From positions 1 through 47,778 of IMG/VR virus record IMGVR_UViG_3300020470_000021: a DNA stretch of 47,778 nucleotides; one strand, given 5' to 3'. The notes under the pieces are model-generated. The model searched no databases. It saw nothing but the letters and a program-made list of their open reading frames with translations, and was not told the DNA's origin. Shown piece after piece: positions 38,923-46,501 of the stretch. A program made the translations under genes and the position numbers. The DNA comes from a virus. Every line of letters starts with the position of its first letter. Position 1 is the stretch's first letter.

Positions 38923-39528
38923 TTAAAAGTTATAACCTAATGATACAGATATGTTATCTAGTGCTTCACCTCTGAATGCACTTGATAAAACATGAGCTCC
39001 AACTGATACACCATTATCAAAGTCGTAACCTAGATTAAGTGCTTTATAATCGTTGTCCTCATCAATCCTACCATACTCAAGTGATACATCAACTACTGGT
39101 ACGAAACCAACATTGTAAGAACCAACAACAAATTGATTATCACTGTCTTCTGTATCTCTATAATATTTAATACCAAAATCACCATAGTTTACACCCACAT
39201 AGATTTCTTCTAATGGGTCTATACCTACATCATATCGGTACTGTATAACACCAACATCAAAACTTATACTGTCAGATAACGACATTGCGTATCCAGCATA
39301 TAAGTCATATTCCCAATCGGTTTCGGTTTCAAAATCAACCTGTCCAGCCCATACTCCACCATAGAATCCTTTAGCATCTGCTTCAAGATTTAGGTTGTAT
39401 GAGGGATTACCAGCTGATTGTGATGCACCTCTCCAAATGTAGTCGGAACTTATACCAACTGAGCCACTAACATCACTCCAAACGAATGGTGTTGTACTCA
39501 TTAATAGTATTAATAATAACTTTCTCAT
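38923..39528 (-). CDS. TorF-family (Gcw_chp) outer-membrane porin
   Basis: A 201-residue protein with a signal peptide (MRKLLLILLMSTTPFVWS). The mature part is an antiparallel beta barrel with aromatic-bounded strands, starting GSVGISSDYIWRGASQSAGNPSYNLNLEADAKGFYGG, the hallmark of the Gcw_chp/TorF porin family, and ending in VSLGYNF with a C-terminal Phe for BAM insertion. GGAGAA precedes ATG 39528; the longer frame is the other strand's overlap with the P4H gene. A phage-encoded outer-membrane porin could change host permeability or mask receptors; inference only. Confidence 0.85.
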   Translation of the reverse strand: MRKLLLILLMSTTPFVWSDVSGSVGISSDYIWRGASQSAGNPSYNLNLEADAKGFYGGVWAGQVDFETETDWEYDLYAGYAMSLSDSISFDVGVIQYRYDVGIDPLEEIYVGVNYGDFGIKYYRDTEDSDNQFVVGSYNVGFVPVVDVSLEYGRIDEDNDYKALNLGYDFDNGVSVGAHVLSSAFRGEALDNISVSLGYNF

Positions 39529-39556
39529 AAAAGTTTCTCCATGACCTAATTGTTTA

Positions 39557-40261
39557 CTAACTTTGTGGAAAGTAGGTCTCTTTCCACCAATGACGAAGAG
39601 TCTCCATGTCCTTCTCACTATCTCCAGATGCTGGAAGTGTTCCTCTATAGAGTCCCGCTCTTCCTTCACCACCTTGAGTTTGAAGTTCCATGTTTTTCCA
39701 TTCTGTAGTGTACCAACATGGTAAGGTGTATCGATCCTTGACTTTACACGCACTTACCTCATGCCAATACTTCATCCCTTCAAAAATGGCAACCATTCCT
39801 TGTTGGGGTTTTATTTCATACCCACCTTCAAAAATGGTTAACCCATCGTCAAAGTCATCGTTCAAATAAAGGATGGATGCATAATCTGTAAATGGAATTA
39901 CGCACATTTCATCTTCTTTATCGGAACCCATCGTGTCGATATGTATTTCCTGTGGAACACCTATCGGCCAACGCATGATCTCGGTCTGTTCTGGGTAACA
40001 CCTCTCATGGAAGTGTTCCCAGATTTCTGCTACAACATCATATTGATATTTAGCAATAATTCTTTTGACCTCTAGGTTATTTATAAATTCGGAAGGTATA
40101 CGCCTACCATTATAAACAGTTGTAGGGTCTGAATGTGTTACTTTACTCTGATTTGCTTTGTGGTATTTTATCAGTAGGTTGCACTCCTTCGGAGTCAGGC
40201 AACTGTGTACGAAAATAACCTCTGGATTCAAGCTCTTTGAGTTGTTTTCTGAATCTTTCAT
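39557..40261 (-). CDS. Prolyl 4-hydroxylase-like 2OG-Fe(II) oxygenase
   Basis: A 234-residue oxygenase of the P4H type. EIHIDTMGSDKEDE carries the HxD (about residues 105-115), DGLTIFEGGYEIKPQQGMVAIFEGMKYWHEVSACK the Fe/2OG fold with distal His, and DRYTLPCWYTTEW the 2OG-binding Arg. It shares 119 bases with the deformylase gene in another frame, and the N-terminal NPEVIFVHSCLTPKECNLL inside the overlap is needed for the fold. Substrate may be a peptide; close to deformylase, it may act on phage or host proteins. Confidence 0.85.
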   Translation of the reverse strand: MKDSENNSKSLNPEVIFVHSCLTPKECNLLIKYHKANQSKVTHSDPTTVYNGRRIPSEFINNLEVKRIIAKYQYDVVAEIWEHFHERCYPEQTEIMRWPIGVPQEIHIDTMGSDKEDEMCVIPFTDYASILYLNDDFDDGLTIFEGGYEIKPQQGMVAIFEGMKYWHEVSACKVKDRYTLPCWYTTEWKNMELQTQGGEGRAGLYRGTLPASGDSEKDMETLRHWWKETYFPQS

Positions 40262-40760
40262 ATTGTTTAATTCTCTTATTCTTCTTCTTGACTGCTCTTT
40301 CTAATTTCAACTGACTTGCGTGGTCAATAAAAAGAATACCATCTAGATGATCCATTTCATGTTGGAAACATCTTGCAGAATAACCATCAAAGGAGAGTTC
40401 TCTCCAATCACCATCTTCATTCTGCCATCTTGCAGAAATGGCTGCTGGACGAGTTAAATGACAGAATATACCTTCTAATCCACCAGTAAGGCACCCCTCT
40501 TCCATCGTTTCTTTTTCATCTGAAAATTCCAGTATTTCTGGATTTGCAATGAACATACACTCGTCCTTATCCTTACCTCTCATCACGAATACTCTATAAG
40601 GAACTCCAACTTGTGGTGCAGCCAACCCAATACCACCCTCATCAATCATGGTATTGATTAATTTGTCTCTGAGTTCGAGAGTATCCATAGGTGGATTCTC
40701 GAAATCATATACTTGTGCCTTTTGTCTAAGGACTTCTTCATTCTTTGTTACTAACTTCAT
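40143..40760 (-). CDS. def: Peptide deformylase
   Basis: A 205-residue PDF that removes the N-formyl group from new proteins. All three motifs are intact: GIGLAAPQVG (about 43-52), EEGCLTGG near 88, and QHEMDHLDG near 133. The C-terminal 55 residues (AVKKKNKRIKQYERFRKQLKELESRGYF, ...) are a basic extension overlapping the P4H gene. Marine T4-like phages often carry def. Metal is likely Fe2+. Confidence 0.95.
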   Translation of the reverse strand: MKLVTKNEEVLRQKAQVYDFENPPMDTLELRDKLINTMIDEGGIGLAAPQVGVPYRVFVMRGKDKDECMFIANPEILEFSDEKETMEEGCLTGGLEGIFCHLTRPAAISARWQNEDGDWRELSFDGYSARCFQHEMDHLDGILFIDHASQLKLERAVKKKNKRIKQYERFRKQLKELESRGYFRTQLPDSEGVQPTDKIPQSKSE

Positions 40761-41422
40761 TTCCCTTGCAGTTTTGTATCACTGCCCTCTTCTATACATT
40801 GAAACACTATACCATATCTTGCTATAGTAGTATCTCGTGATACTACACCTGCCTTATGTGGTATTTCACCTTTAAAAACTACTACATTGCCTGGCGTTGG
40901 TGCAACTGCAGCTCTGATAAATTTATAATCGTCATCAAAGAATAGTGTTTCTCCACCCATGATTTGACTATCCCATTCTGGATTGATATAAACAATTACA
41001 GTGTAATCATACCAATCAGTATGTCCCCAAGTGTTATCTCCATGATTAAATGCATTCACATATTGTTGAATAGGAATTAGGTGTCCAAGACTACATTGGT
41101 CTCGTACTGTATTCCATACTTCTTTAATCAATTCAAAACCTTCTTCTGGTTGTCTATCTACATTTGATACTTTAGAATGTAGTTTTGGGTCAGAATTAAT
41201 CTCTTCAATAACTTCTGGAAGGTTAAAATTTGCCTGCCAAGCTTTTGCTTGTTCTATTGTTCCTGTTAGTGTTTGTTTTTCAGAAGATGCACATTGTCTA
41301 AAGTATGCAAAATTGTTTACTTTGTTAAACCAATCTTCTAATTGGTCTGTATCAATTACACCCTCGTATAGCATAATACCATCTGGGTCTAAGTAATCAA
41401 TTCTTGCTGGTTCTCTAATCAT
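40757..41422 (-). CDS. 2OG-Fe(II) oxygenase (SM-20/P4H-like)
   Basis: A 221-residue protein. HTDWYDYTVIVYINPEW carries HxD, then GGETLFFDDDYKFIRAAVAPTPGNVVVFKGEIPHKAGVV with the distal His and RYGIVFQC the 2OG-binding Arg. This order and spacing match the P4H family. It overlaps deformylase and the next gene by four and eight bases. Substrate unknown. Confidence 0.85.
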   Translation of the reverse strand: MIREPARIDYLDPDGIMLYEGVIDTDQLEDWFNKVNNFAYFRQCASSEKQTLTGTIEQAKAWQANFNLPEVIEEINSDPKLHSKVSNVDRQPEEGFELIKEVWNTVRDQCSLGHLIPIQQYVNAFNHGDNTWGHTDWYDYTVIVYINPEWDSQIMGGETLFFDDDYKFIRAAVAPTPGNVVVFKGEIPHKAGVVSRDTTIARYGIVFQCIEEGSDTKLQGK

Positions 41423-42350
41423 GTGTAATATCTATTTTAAACTGCTCTTGAAAATCTAGTTGTTTACAATCTCTCCACATGTCTTCAAAAGCATCTGGAG
41501 AATACATATACTCAGTCATATCTTCAACTGGATGGTTAACAACTAAACTAAAGAAGTCTTCGCACATATCTTGAGTCATATCCAGTTCACATTCTTTCAT
41601 AAAGACTTCTGGATCGGTTTGGAGTGATTCGTAAATACAATATGCATCTGTATGTATTTCTCTTGATGCATACAAGTATCTTTCAACTGAATCTAAAAAG
41701 GTCATAATCATTTGAGGAGTAACCCTAAGACTACCTTTTAGTTTTCTTCGTATATCTAGTATATAGTCTGCACTTTCTTGATCCCATGCATGAAACCCTT
41801 TATATCCACCAATCATAGAAATAGTACATGATATAAACCAATCTTTCAGACTATGCCTGTGTAGATTAACTATCTTATAACCCATTTCCTTCAATGATTT
41901 CCAGTGTAATAAATCGTGTCTCCATTCATTCCATGCACCAAACACACCAAATGGTGGTAGTTCATTCAGTTCATTTCTTATGAACATCAACTCTTTATAA
42001 ATTCTCTGTTCATCATTATTAAATGGATGTGGCATTCCATACACATCTAATGCAGTTCCAACAAATGGTTCTATTGGATTTTTTATATGTTTAAAGTATG
42101 GTGAATCAATTATACCTTCATCAGTTTTCATTACTGAAAGTATCTGGTCATAAACTCCATCTTTATATCCTTGCCAAGGCCTTGGGTCTGATGAAAGACC
42201 TTTTTCCTTCCTATAATCATTCCATGCATTATCTTGTTTGATATAATTATCCACAATTATTTGCCATGACTTATACAGTCCAGTCCTTGCATGACTGTTG
42301 AGGATAATACCCTTCTTGGTACTCTTACCTATATCCCAAACTTCACCCAT
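41415..42350 (-). CDS. Sulfotransferase-like protein
   Basis: A 311-residue soluble protein. The N-terminal IILNSHARTGLYKSWQIIVDNY could be the 5'-PSB loop of a PAPS-dependent sulfotransferase and KIVNLHRHSLKDWFISCTISM the 3'-PB motif. Between them a long stretch is unrecognised. I judge the similarity as suggestive only. It begins one base before gp46 ends. It may modify an acceptor in the cell wall or a phage component. Confidence 0.5.
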   Translation of the reverse strand: MGEVWDIGKSTKKGIILNSHARTGLYKSWQIIVDNYIKQDNAWNDYRKEKGLSSDPRPWQGYKDGVYDQILSVMKTDEGIIDSPYFKHIKNPIEPFVGTALDVYGMPHPFNNDEQRIYKELMFIRNELNELPPFGVFGAWNEWRHDLLHWKSLKEMGYKIVNLHRHSLKDWFISCTISMIGGYKGFHAWDQESADYILDIRRKLKGSLRVTPQMIMTFLDSVERYLYASREIHTDAYCIYESLQTDPEVFMKECELDMTQDMCEDFFSLVVNHPVEDMTEYMYSPDAFEDMWRDCKQLDFQEQFKIDITHD

Positions 42351-44059
42351 TACTCTGCTATCCTACTAAAGTTTTTTACTTTCTCAAATTTCATAACATG
42401 TCTAAACTTCTCGTTTAGAATGTCCCCTTTGTGCGAAATAATAAAGACATTGGTATCGTTTCCTAATGTATGTAATATTTTCATGAATTCATCAGTACCA
42501 CCCTCATCTAGTGAACTGTCAAAGATTTCATCTAACATCAATAGGTTTGTATTCACACTATTTTTTAACTTTGCAACTGCTCTCCAAGTGAATAACAGTG
42601 CAAGGTCAATTCTCATTTTCTCACCTTCACTAAAGTTTGCATAAGAAAAGTCGTCTCTATATCTAGACTTGATGTTCTCATTAAAGTTCTCATCTAACTC
42701 AAACTGAACAAAGAAGTCCATAGATGCAAGATACTTATTAATCAACTTGTTCATTATTGGTAGATACTGTTTAACAATTTTAGTTTTAATACCACTATCC
42801 TTCAATAAGAACGCTGCAAGGTCATAATAATGTCTTTTGTCTACAAGTTCTTCCTTACCCTTCTCATGTTTCTTTAATTCTTTTAATTCCTTTTCTAGTT
42901 TCTTGGAGTCGTCTCCAGATTTTTCGGAATTAAGTTTCTCAATTTCTTTGTTGATCTTTTGGATATACTGTTGTGATGCAGAGATTTCATTCTGCTTTTT
43001 AGATACTTCTCTGTTGAGATCGTCAATTTCTGTTTGGATTTCTCTGATGGTATCCAGTTGTCCTTGTATTTGTCTGGTCTTGTTATCAAGTTCCTCAAGG
43101 GCAGATTCGATTTCTGAAACTGTTTGTGTTGTCGATTCGATCTTTTGTAGTTTAAAGTCGTCTTCCAGATGGGACTTACATGTGGGACACTCTTCGGTGT
43201 TTTCATAAAAGGTTATCTCCTTATCACCTCTTGCCTTTGCATCCTTAAGTTTTCTCTCAATCTCTTGGGTATGTTGTAGTTTATGTTGTATATCTTCTAC
43301 ATCATCTATGTTAGATTGCTTTTGTTCAACTTCATCCAGAACACCTTGAATTACTTTTTGAAGTTCTTCAACATGTGATTCTGAGTTTGCGATACTATCT
43401 CTAAAGTCTGCAATCTTTTGTCTTCTGTTTTCACCTAATGCTTTGATATGACTTTTGTATGTTTTGATTCTATCTTCTGATAGTCTTATGTCATAATCTA
43501 GTTCTTGCAATTCACTTTTCAATGCACCTTGTCTAACCTTTAAGATATCATTCATGATAGAGAATATATTAATATCAAGAATATCTTCAATGATACCTCG
43601 TCTATCTGATTGACTCATTTGCATGAAAGGTGTGAATGTTGAACTACCAAGTATTACCACTTGAGTAAATGCCTTGTAGTTTAATTTTAGAATTTGTTTT
43701 TCAAGATGTTCTTGGTAGTCTCTCATGTTTGCATCTTGGTTCATTAACTTACCATGTAAGTACACTTCAAAGATGTTTGGTTTTGCACCACGAATAACTT
43801 TATATCTTTTTTGTCCAACTGAGAATTCAATTTCAACTACCATGTGTCTACCATTAATACTATTAACTAACATGGTCTTAGAAACTTTTCTAAACCCTTT
43901 TCCAAATAGTCCAAAGCACAATGCATCTAACATTGTAGATTTACCACTACCATTCTCACCCACGACTAAACAGGCTTTTCTTTTGTCTAGAAAAACTTCT
44001 GTAAATGAATTGCCTGTGGAAAGAAAGTTTTTATACTTTACACTATGAAATCTTATCAT
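42350..44059 (-). CDS. 46: gp46 recombination endonuclease subunit (Rad50-like)
   Basis: A 569-residue SMC/Rad50-like ATPase. Walker A GENGSGKST at 34-42, a long coiled coil with a zinc-hook CPTCKSH near residue 290, and a C-terminal SEGEKMRIDLALLFTWRAVAKLKNS...LLMLDEIFDSSLDEGG (signature and Walker B). With gp47 it resects DNA ends for recombination-dependent replication. The overlap with the small gene upstream is 17 bases. Confidence 0.95.
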   Translation of the reverse strand: MIRFHSVKYKNFLSTGNSFTEVFLDKRKACLVVGENGSGKSTMLDALCFGLFGKGFRKVSKTMLVNSINGRHMVVEIEFSVGQKRYKVIRGAKPNIFEVYLHGKLMNQDANMRDYQEHLEKQILKLNYKAFTQVVILGSSTFTPFMQMSQSDRRGIIEDILDINIFSIMNDILKVRQGALKSELQELDYDIRLSEDRIKTYKSHIKALGENRRQKIADFRDSIANSESHVEELQKVIQGVLDEVEQKQSNIDDVEDIQHKLQHTQEIERKLKDAKARGDKEITFYENTEECPTCKSHLEDDFKLQKIESTTQTVSEIESALEELDNKTRQIQGQLDTIREIQTEIDDLNREVSKKQNEISASQQYIQKINKEIEKLNSEKSGDDSKKLEKELKELKKHEKGKEELVDKRHYYDLAAFLLKDSGIKTKIVKQYLPIMNKLINKYLASMDFFVQFELDENFNENIKSRYRDDFSYANFSEGEKMRIDLALLFTWRAVAKLKNSVNTNLLMLDEIFDSSLDEGGTDEFMKILHTLGNDTNVFIISHKGDILNEKFRHVMKFEKVKNFSRIAE

Positions 44060-44258
44060 ATCCTAACTTTAAAAATTCTTGTTGTATCTTAATTGCTTCA
44101 TCAATGTCAACATTTCTTGTTGATGTGTATGTGTTGCCTATTCGGTCAACTTTCATTTCGGTTACCTCAGTGATGTCTACTGTATCATCGTCATTAATGA
44201 CAAAGTGAACTGTATGACCCTCACATGTGTAGGAACCACTGTATACTACTCCATTCAT
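44043..44258 (-). CDS. Small hypothetical protein between gp46 and gp47
   Basis: A 71-residue protein from ATG 44258 (MNGVVYSGSYTCEGHTVHFVINDDDTVDITEVTE...); a TTG start at 44279 would join it to the gp47 stop and add KRAVYN. Beta-rich N-terminal half, helical end (AIKIQQEFLKLGY). T4 has small genes (46.1, 46.2) at this place; homology not checked. Function unknown. Confidence 0.65.
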   Translation of the reverse strand: MNGVVYSGSYTCEGHTVHFVINDDDTVDITEVTEMKVDRIGNTYTSTRNVDIDEAIKIQQEFLKLGYDKIS

Positions 44259-44275
44259 ATTATATACTGCTCGTT

Positions 44276-45337
44276 TCAAATATTAACATCCAATGCCTCT
44301 GTATAAAGAGACCTCATTAAATGTTCTAGTTTCGATTTTTCACCAGAGATTTCCATTTGCTCTATGTGTTTCGTTAATATAGTTAATGTATCTTCTGCAT
44401 CTGATAGTGCATCATCATCATCCATCATATCCAGATTCCCATGATCTTCTACGACCTTGAAGTCTATAACATCTGCTTTTGCAATCTTTTCTATGAACAT
44501 ATCAAACCAATATGGTTGGTCTTTACTCATAACGACTACTTTAACAAACATATCTTTTAAATGAGAGAAGTCTTTCTCTTGTATTGACTCCATTGTTTCT
44601 TTAGAATCATCGTAGAATACTTTTTCAAACATCCTAATAGGGTTTGCTACTGGAAGTATTTCCCTTGTTGATGTATCAAATATATGAAAATATTTTTTAT
44701 CTCCATAGTCTGACCAAGTGAATTCCATTTGAGAACCCAAATATCTTAAGTTGTTCATTTCTGATTTGGTGTGGAAGTGTCCACTATAAACTGCATCGAA
44801 TCTTTTAAAGGTATCCAAACTTAATCCATGAGTTGAATAATAGCCTGGCATCATCATTGCACCTTCAATTTCTAAATGACCCATAGCAACTGTTGCGTTT
44901 GTAGTATCTAGATGCTCTACTGTGTCGTCAATGTTGTTTCGATGAATCCAAGGCACTAAACATATTTTACACCCATCATAATCTTTAGTAATTACATCAC
45001 CATAGATTTTTATATTAGGATGTTGCAATAGTGCTTGTGGTGAATTGACTTCGGATGTGTTCTTATAATATAAGTCATGATTACCAAGAATTAAATCCAT
45101 AGTAATACCAAACTCATCAAGTTTATCAACAAAGTGTTCTTTGTTTCTTTGAAGAGATAGGAAATTGATTCCAGTCCTCTTATCAAAGTAATCACCAAGA
45201 TGGACTATGTGTTTGATGTCGTGTTCTAACAGATAAGGAAAGAATATTTCTTCGTAGAATTTTCTTTGTAGTTCGTGGAACTGTATGTTATCGTTACGAA
45301 CACCACAATGTGTATCGTTCAGAATAGCAAATTTCAT
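44276..45337 (-). CDS. 47: gp47 recombination endonuclease subunit (Mre11-like)
   Basis: A 353-residue Mre11/SbcD-type nuclease. Phosphoesterase motifs: LNDTHCGVRNDN (about 5-15), HLGDYFDKRTG near 46, LGNHDLYYKN near 80, and YSGHFHTKSEMNN near 195. Partner of gp46. It overlaps gp55 by one base, giving the T4-like order gp55-gp47-gp46. Confidence 0.95.
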   Translation of the reverse strand: MKFAILNDTHCGVRNDNIQFHELQRKFYEEIFFPYLLEHDIKHIVHLGDYFDKRTGINFLSLQRNKEHFVDKLDEFGITMDLILGNHDLYYKNTSEVNSPQALLQHPNIKIYGDVITKDYDGCKICLVPWIHRNNIDDTVEHLDTTNATVAMGHLEIEGAMMMPGYYSTHGLSLDTFKRFDAVYSGHFHTKSEMNNLRYLGSQMEFTWSDYGDKKYFHIFDTSTREILPVANPIRMFEKVFYDDSKETMESIQEKDFSHLKDMFVKVVVMSKDQPYWFDMFIEKIAKADVIDFKVVEDHGNLDMMDDDDALSDAEDTLTILTKHIEQMEISGEKSKLEHLMRSLYTEALDVNI

Positions 45338-45897
45338 TAAGTTTTTTTAGATGTGGATTGATAAAAGTTTTCGACACCTTTATTATCGGCTGCCTTTTTC
45401 TTTTTACCTCTAGGTTTATAAGTTATTTCATTCATGTTGTCTTGTAAAAACTCGACATACGAATTTGAATACTGGGATGTATCACCATCCATTGTATCAA
45501 CCATGTCTGTCAATATTCCAGAGTTCATAATTGCTTTCTGTTTAATTGCAGACTGTTTCTTCTCTTTTTGAATCCTTCTAAGGAATGCATAGTATATAAT
45601 TTGAGTAATATATGCGAATGCATTTGTTGACTTCTCTGGGTTGAAATTATTGATATATTGTAGACAGTTCTCAATACCATCACATATCATTTCATCCCTA
45701 TAAGAATAATTGATAAAATTCGGTTTAGTCGATAACCTTGTTGCAATTTTATAAATGCACTCACCAATATACTCGGAAACTCTAGGTGGTTCCTTTCCAT
45801 CTTTGATTGCTTTCTTAACTGCGATATTGTGTTCGGTTATCGCTGCTGTAAACTCTTTATTGTTTACATAATGTTCTGGGTTTGTTTTTTTAACCAT
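45337..45897 (-). CDS. 55: Late sigma factor gp55
   Basis: A 186-residue late-promoter recognition factor. HYVNNKEFTAAITEHN and the central IYKIATRLSTKPNFINYSYRDEMICDGIENCLQYINNFNPEKSTNAFAYITQIIYYAFLRRIQKEKK (quoted in parts) match T4 gp55 and sigma region 2. It should recruit host RNA polymerase to the TATAAATA octamers found here, with gp45 as coactivator. The ATG is eight bases after the -10. Confidence 0.95.
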   Translation of the reverse strand: MVKKTNPEHYVNNKEFTAAITEHNIAVKKAIKDGKEPPRVSEYIGECIYKIATRLSTKPNFINYSYRDEMICDGIENCLQYINNFNPEKSTNAFAYITQIIYYAFLRRIQKEKKQSAIKQKAIMNSGILTDMVDTMDGDTSQYSNSYVEFLQDNMNEITYKPRGKKKKAADNKGVENFYQSTSKKT

Positions 45898-45905
45898 ATG
45901 TAATT

Positions 45906-45933
45906 ATTATACTCCATAATCTATATCTGTCAA
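45906..45933 (-). promoter_or_regulatory. TTGACA-16-TATAAT promoter for gp55
   Basis: Perfect hexamers on the minus strand with a 16-bp spacer. Back-to-back with the plus-strand promoter at 45958, with TGTCAAG and CTTGACA as an inverted repeat around the -35 boxes. Confidence 0.85.
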
Positions 45934-45957
45934 GGTACTATTTCGTACTTTTTTTAC

Positions 45958-45985
45958 TTGACAAGGCAGCAATCCATGTTAAAAT
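45958..45985 (+). promoter_or_regulatory. Divergent plus-strand promoter TTGACA-16-TAAAAT
   Basis: The plus strand has TTGACA, 16 bp, TAAAAT, matching the minus-strand class in spacing. The transcript would start near the GTGTCC element at 45991 and run antisense to the Sm-like and UvsW genes. Confidence 0.6.
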
Positions 45986-45990
45986 GAATT

Positions 45991-46028
45991 GTGTCCCAAA
46001 GGGAATGCTATATTAGCTATAAAGGGAT
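45991..46028 (+). other. Second copy of the GTGTCC RNA motif
   Basis: Plus strand: GTGTCCC-AAA-GGGA hairpin, CTATATTAGCTATA, AAAGGGAT. It matches the hsp20 leader element (13084-13118) in block order, each block starting at the predicted 5' end of a transcript. TCCC could pair with either GGGA, a possible switch. No family recognised. Confidence 0.45.
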
Positions 46029-46501
46029 TAATGTATAGTCCTATCTTTATTGGGATCAATATTAAAGTCTTGAAGTTCATCTTGGATGTCGTCCTCAAAT
46101 CGGATGTCTCCCATTTCGTTATCTACATACTGACGAACTGTTTGTTCCATCAAGTTTTTAAATACTCTCCCTTCTTCAAGTTCTTCCTTTGGTGTTCTGA
46201 CTTGTAATCCCACTTTATCTCGTATCTGTACCCAATCATCCACTCCTTTCTTATAGAAGTCGATAAACTGTTTTGTGATACCAGAAAAATAGGATATATC
46301 AGATAACCTCATTATAATGTGGTCTTCATTTGTGTATGGTATTAATGGTGAAAGTTTCATTATTGTCCCTTGTCCTAACATAGAAGGAACAATATCTGCA
46401 ATCATAGGCATGATTAACTTTACCTCTTGGTTTGCCTTAATAGGTTCAACAACAGAGATAACATGTTCACCAGTGTTTAGTCTTAGATATTTGTAATTCA
46501 T
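46028..46501 (-). CDS. Sm-like fold hypothetical protein
   Basis: A 157-residue protein. N-terminal 90 residues share order and spacing with 10591..10902 (see there): LRLNTGEHVISVV, MPMIADIV, LIPYTNEDHIIMRLSDISYFS. The last 65 residues are acidic and helical (EELEEGRVFKNLMEQTVRQYVDNEMGDI). Small beta-barrel RNA-binding function is plausible but unproven. It overlaps UvsW by four bases. Confidence 0.65.
   Translation of the reverse strand: MNYKYLRLNTGEHVISVVEPIKANQEVKLIMPMIADIVPSMLGQGTIMKLSPLIPYTNEDHIIMRLSDISYFSGITKQFIDFYKKGVDDWVQIRDKVGLQVRTPKEELEEGRVFKNLMEQTVRQYVDNEMGDIRFEDDIQDELQDFNIDPNKDRTIH

Noticed and set aside
45989-46207. Plus-strand 72-codon open frame after the divergent promoter
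   Set aside because: It overlaps the Sm-like gene on the opposite strand, has no ribosome site and looks like a shadow; only a non-coding antisense RNA is supported.
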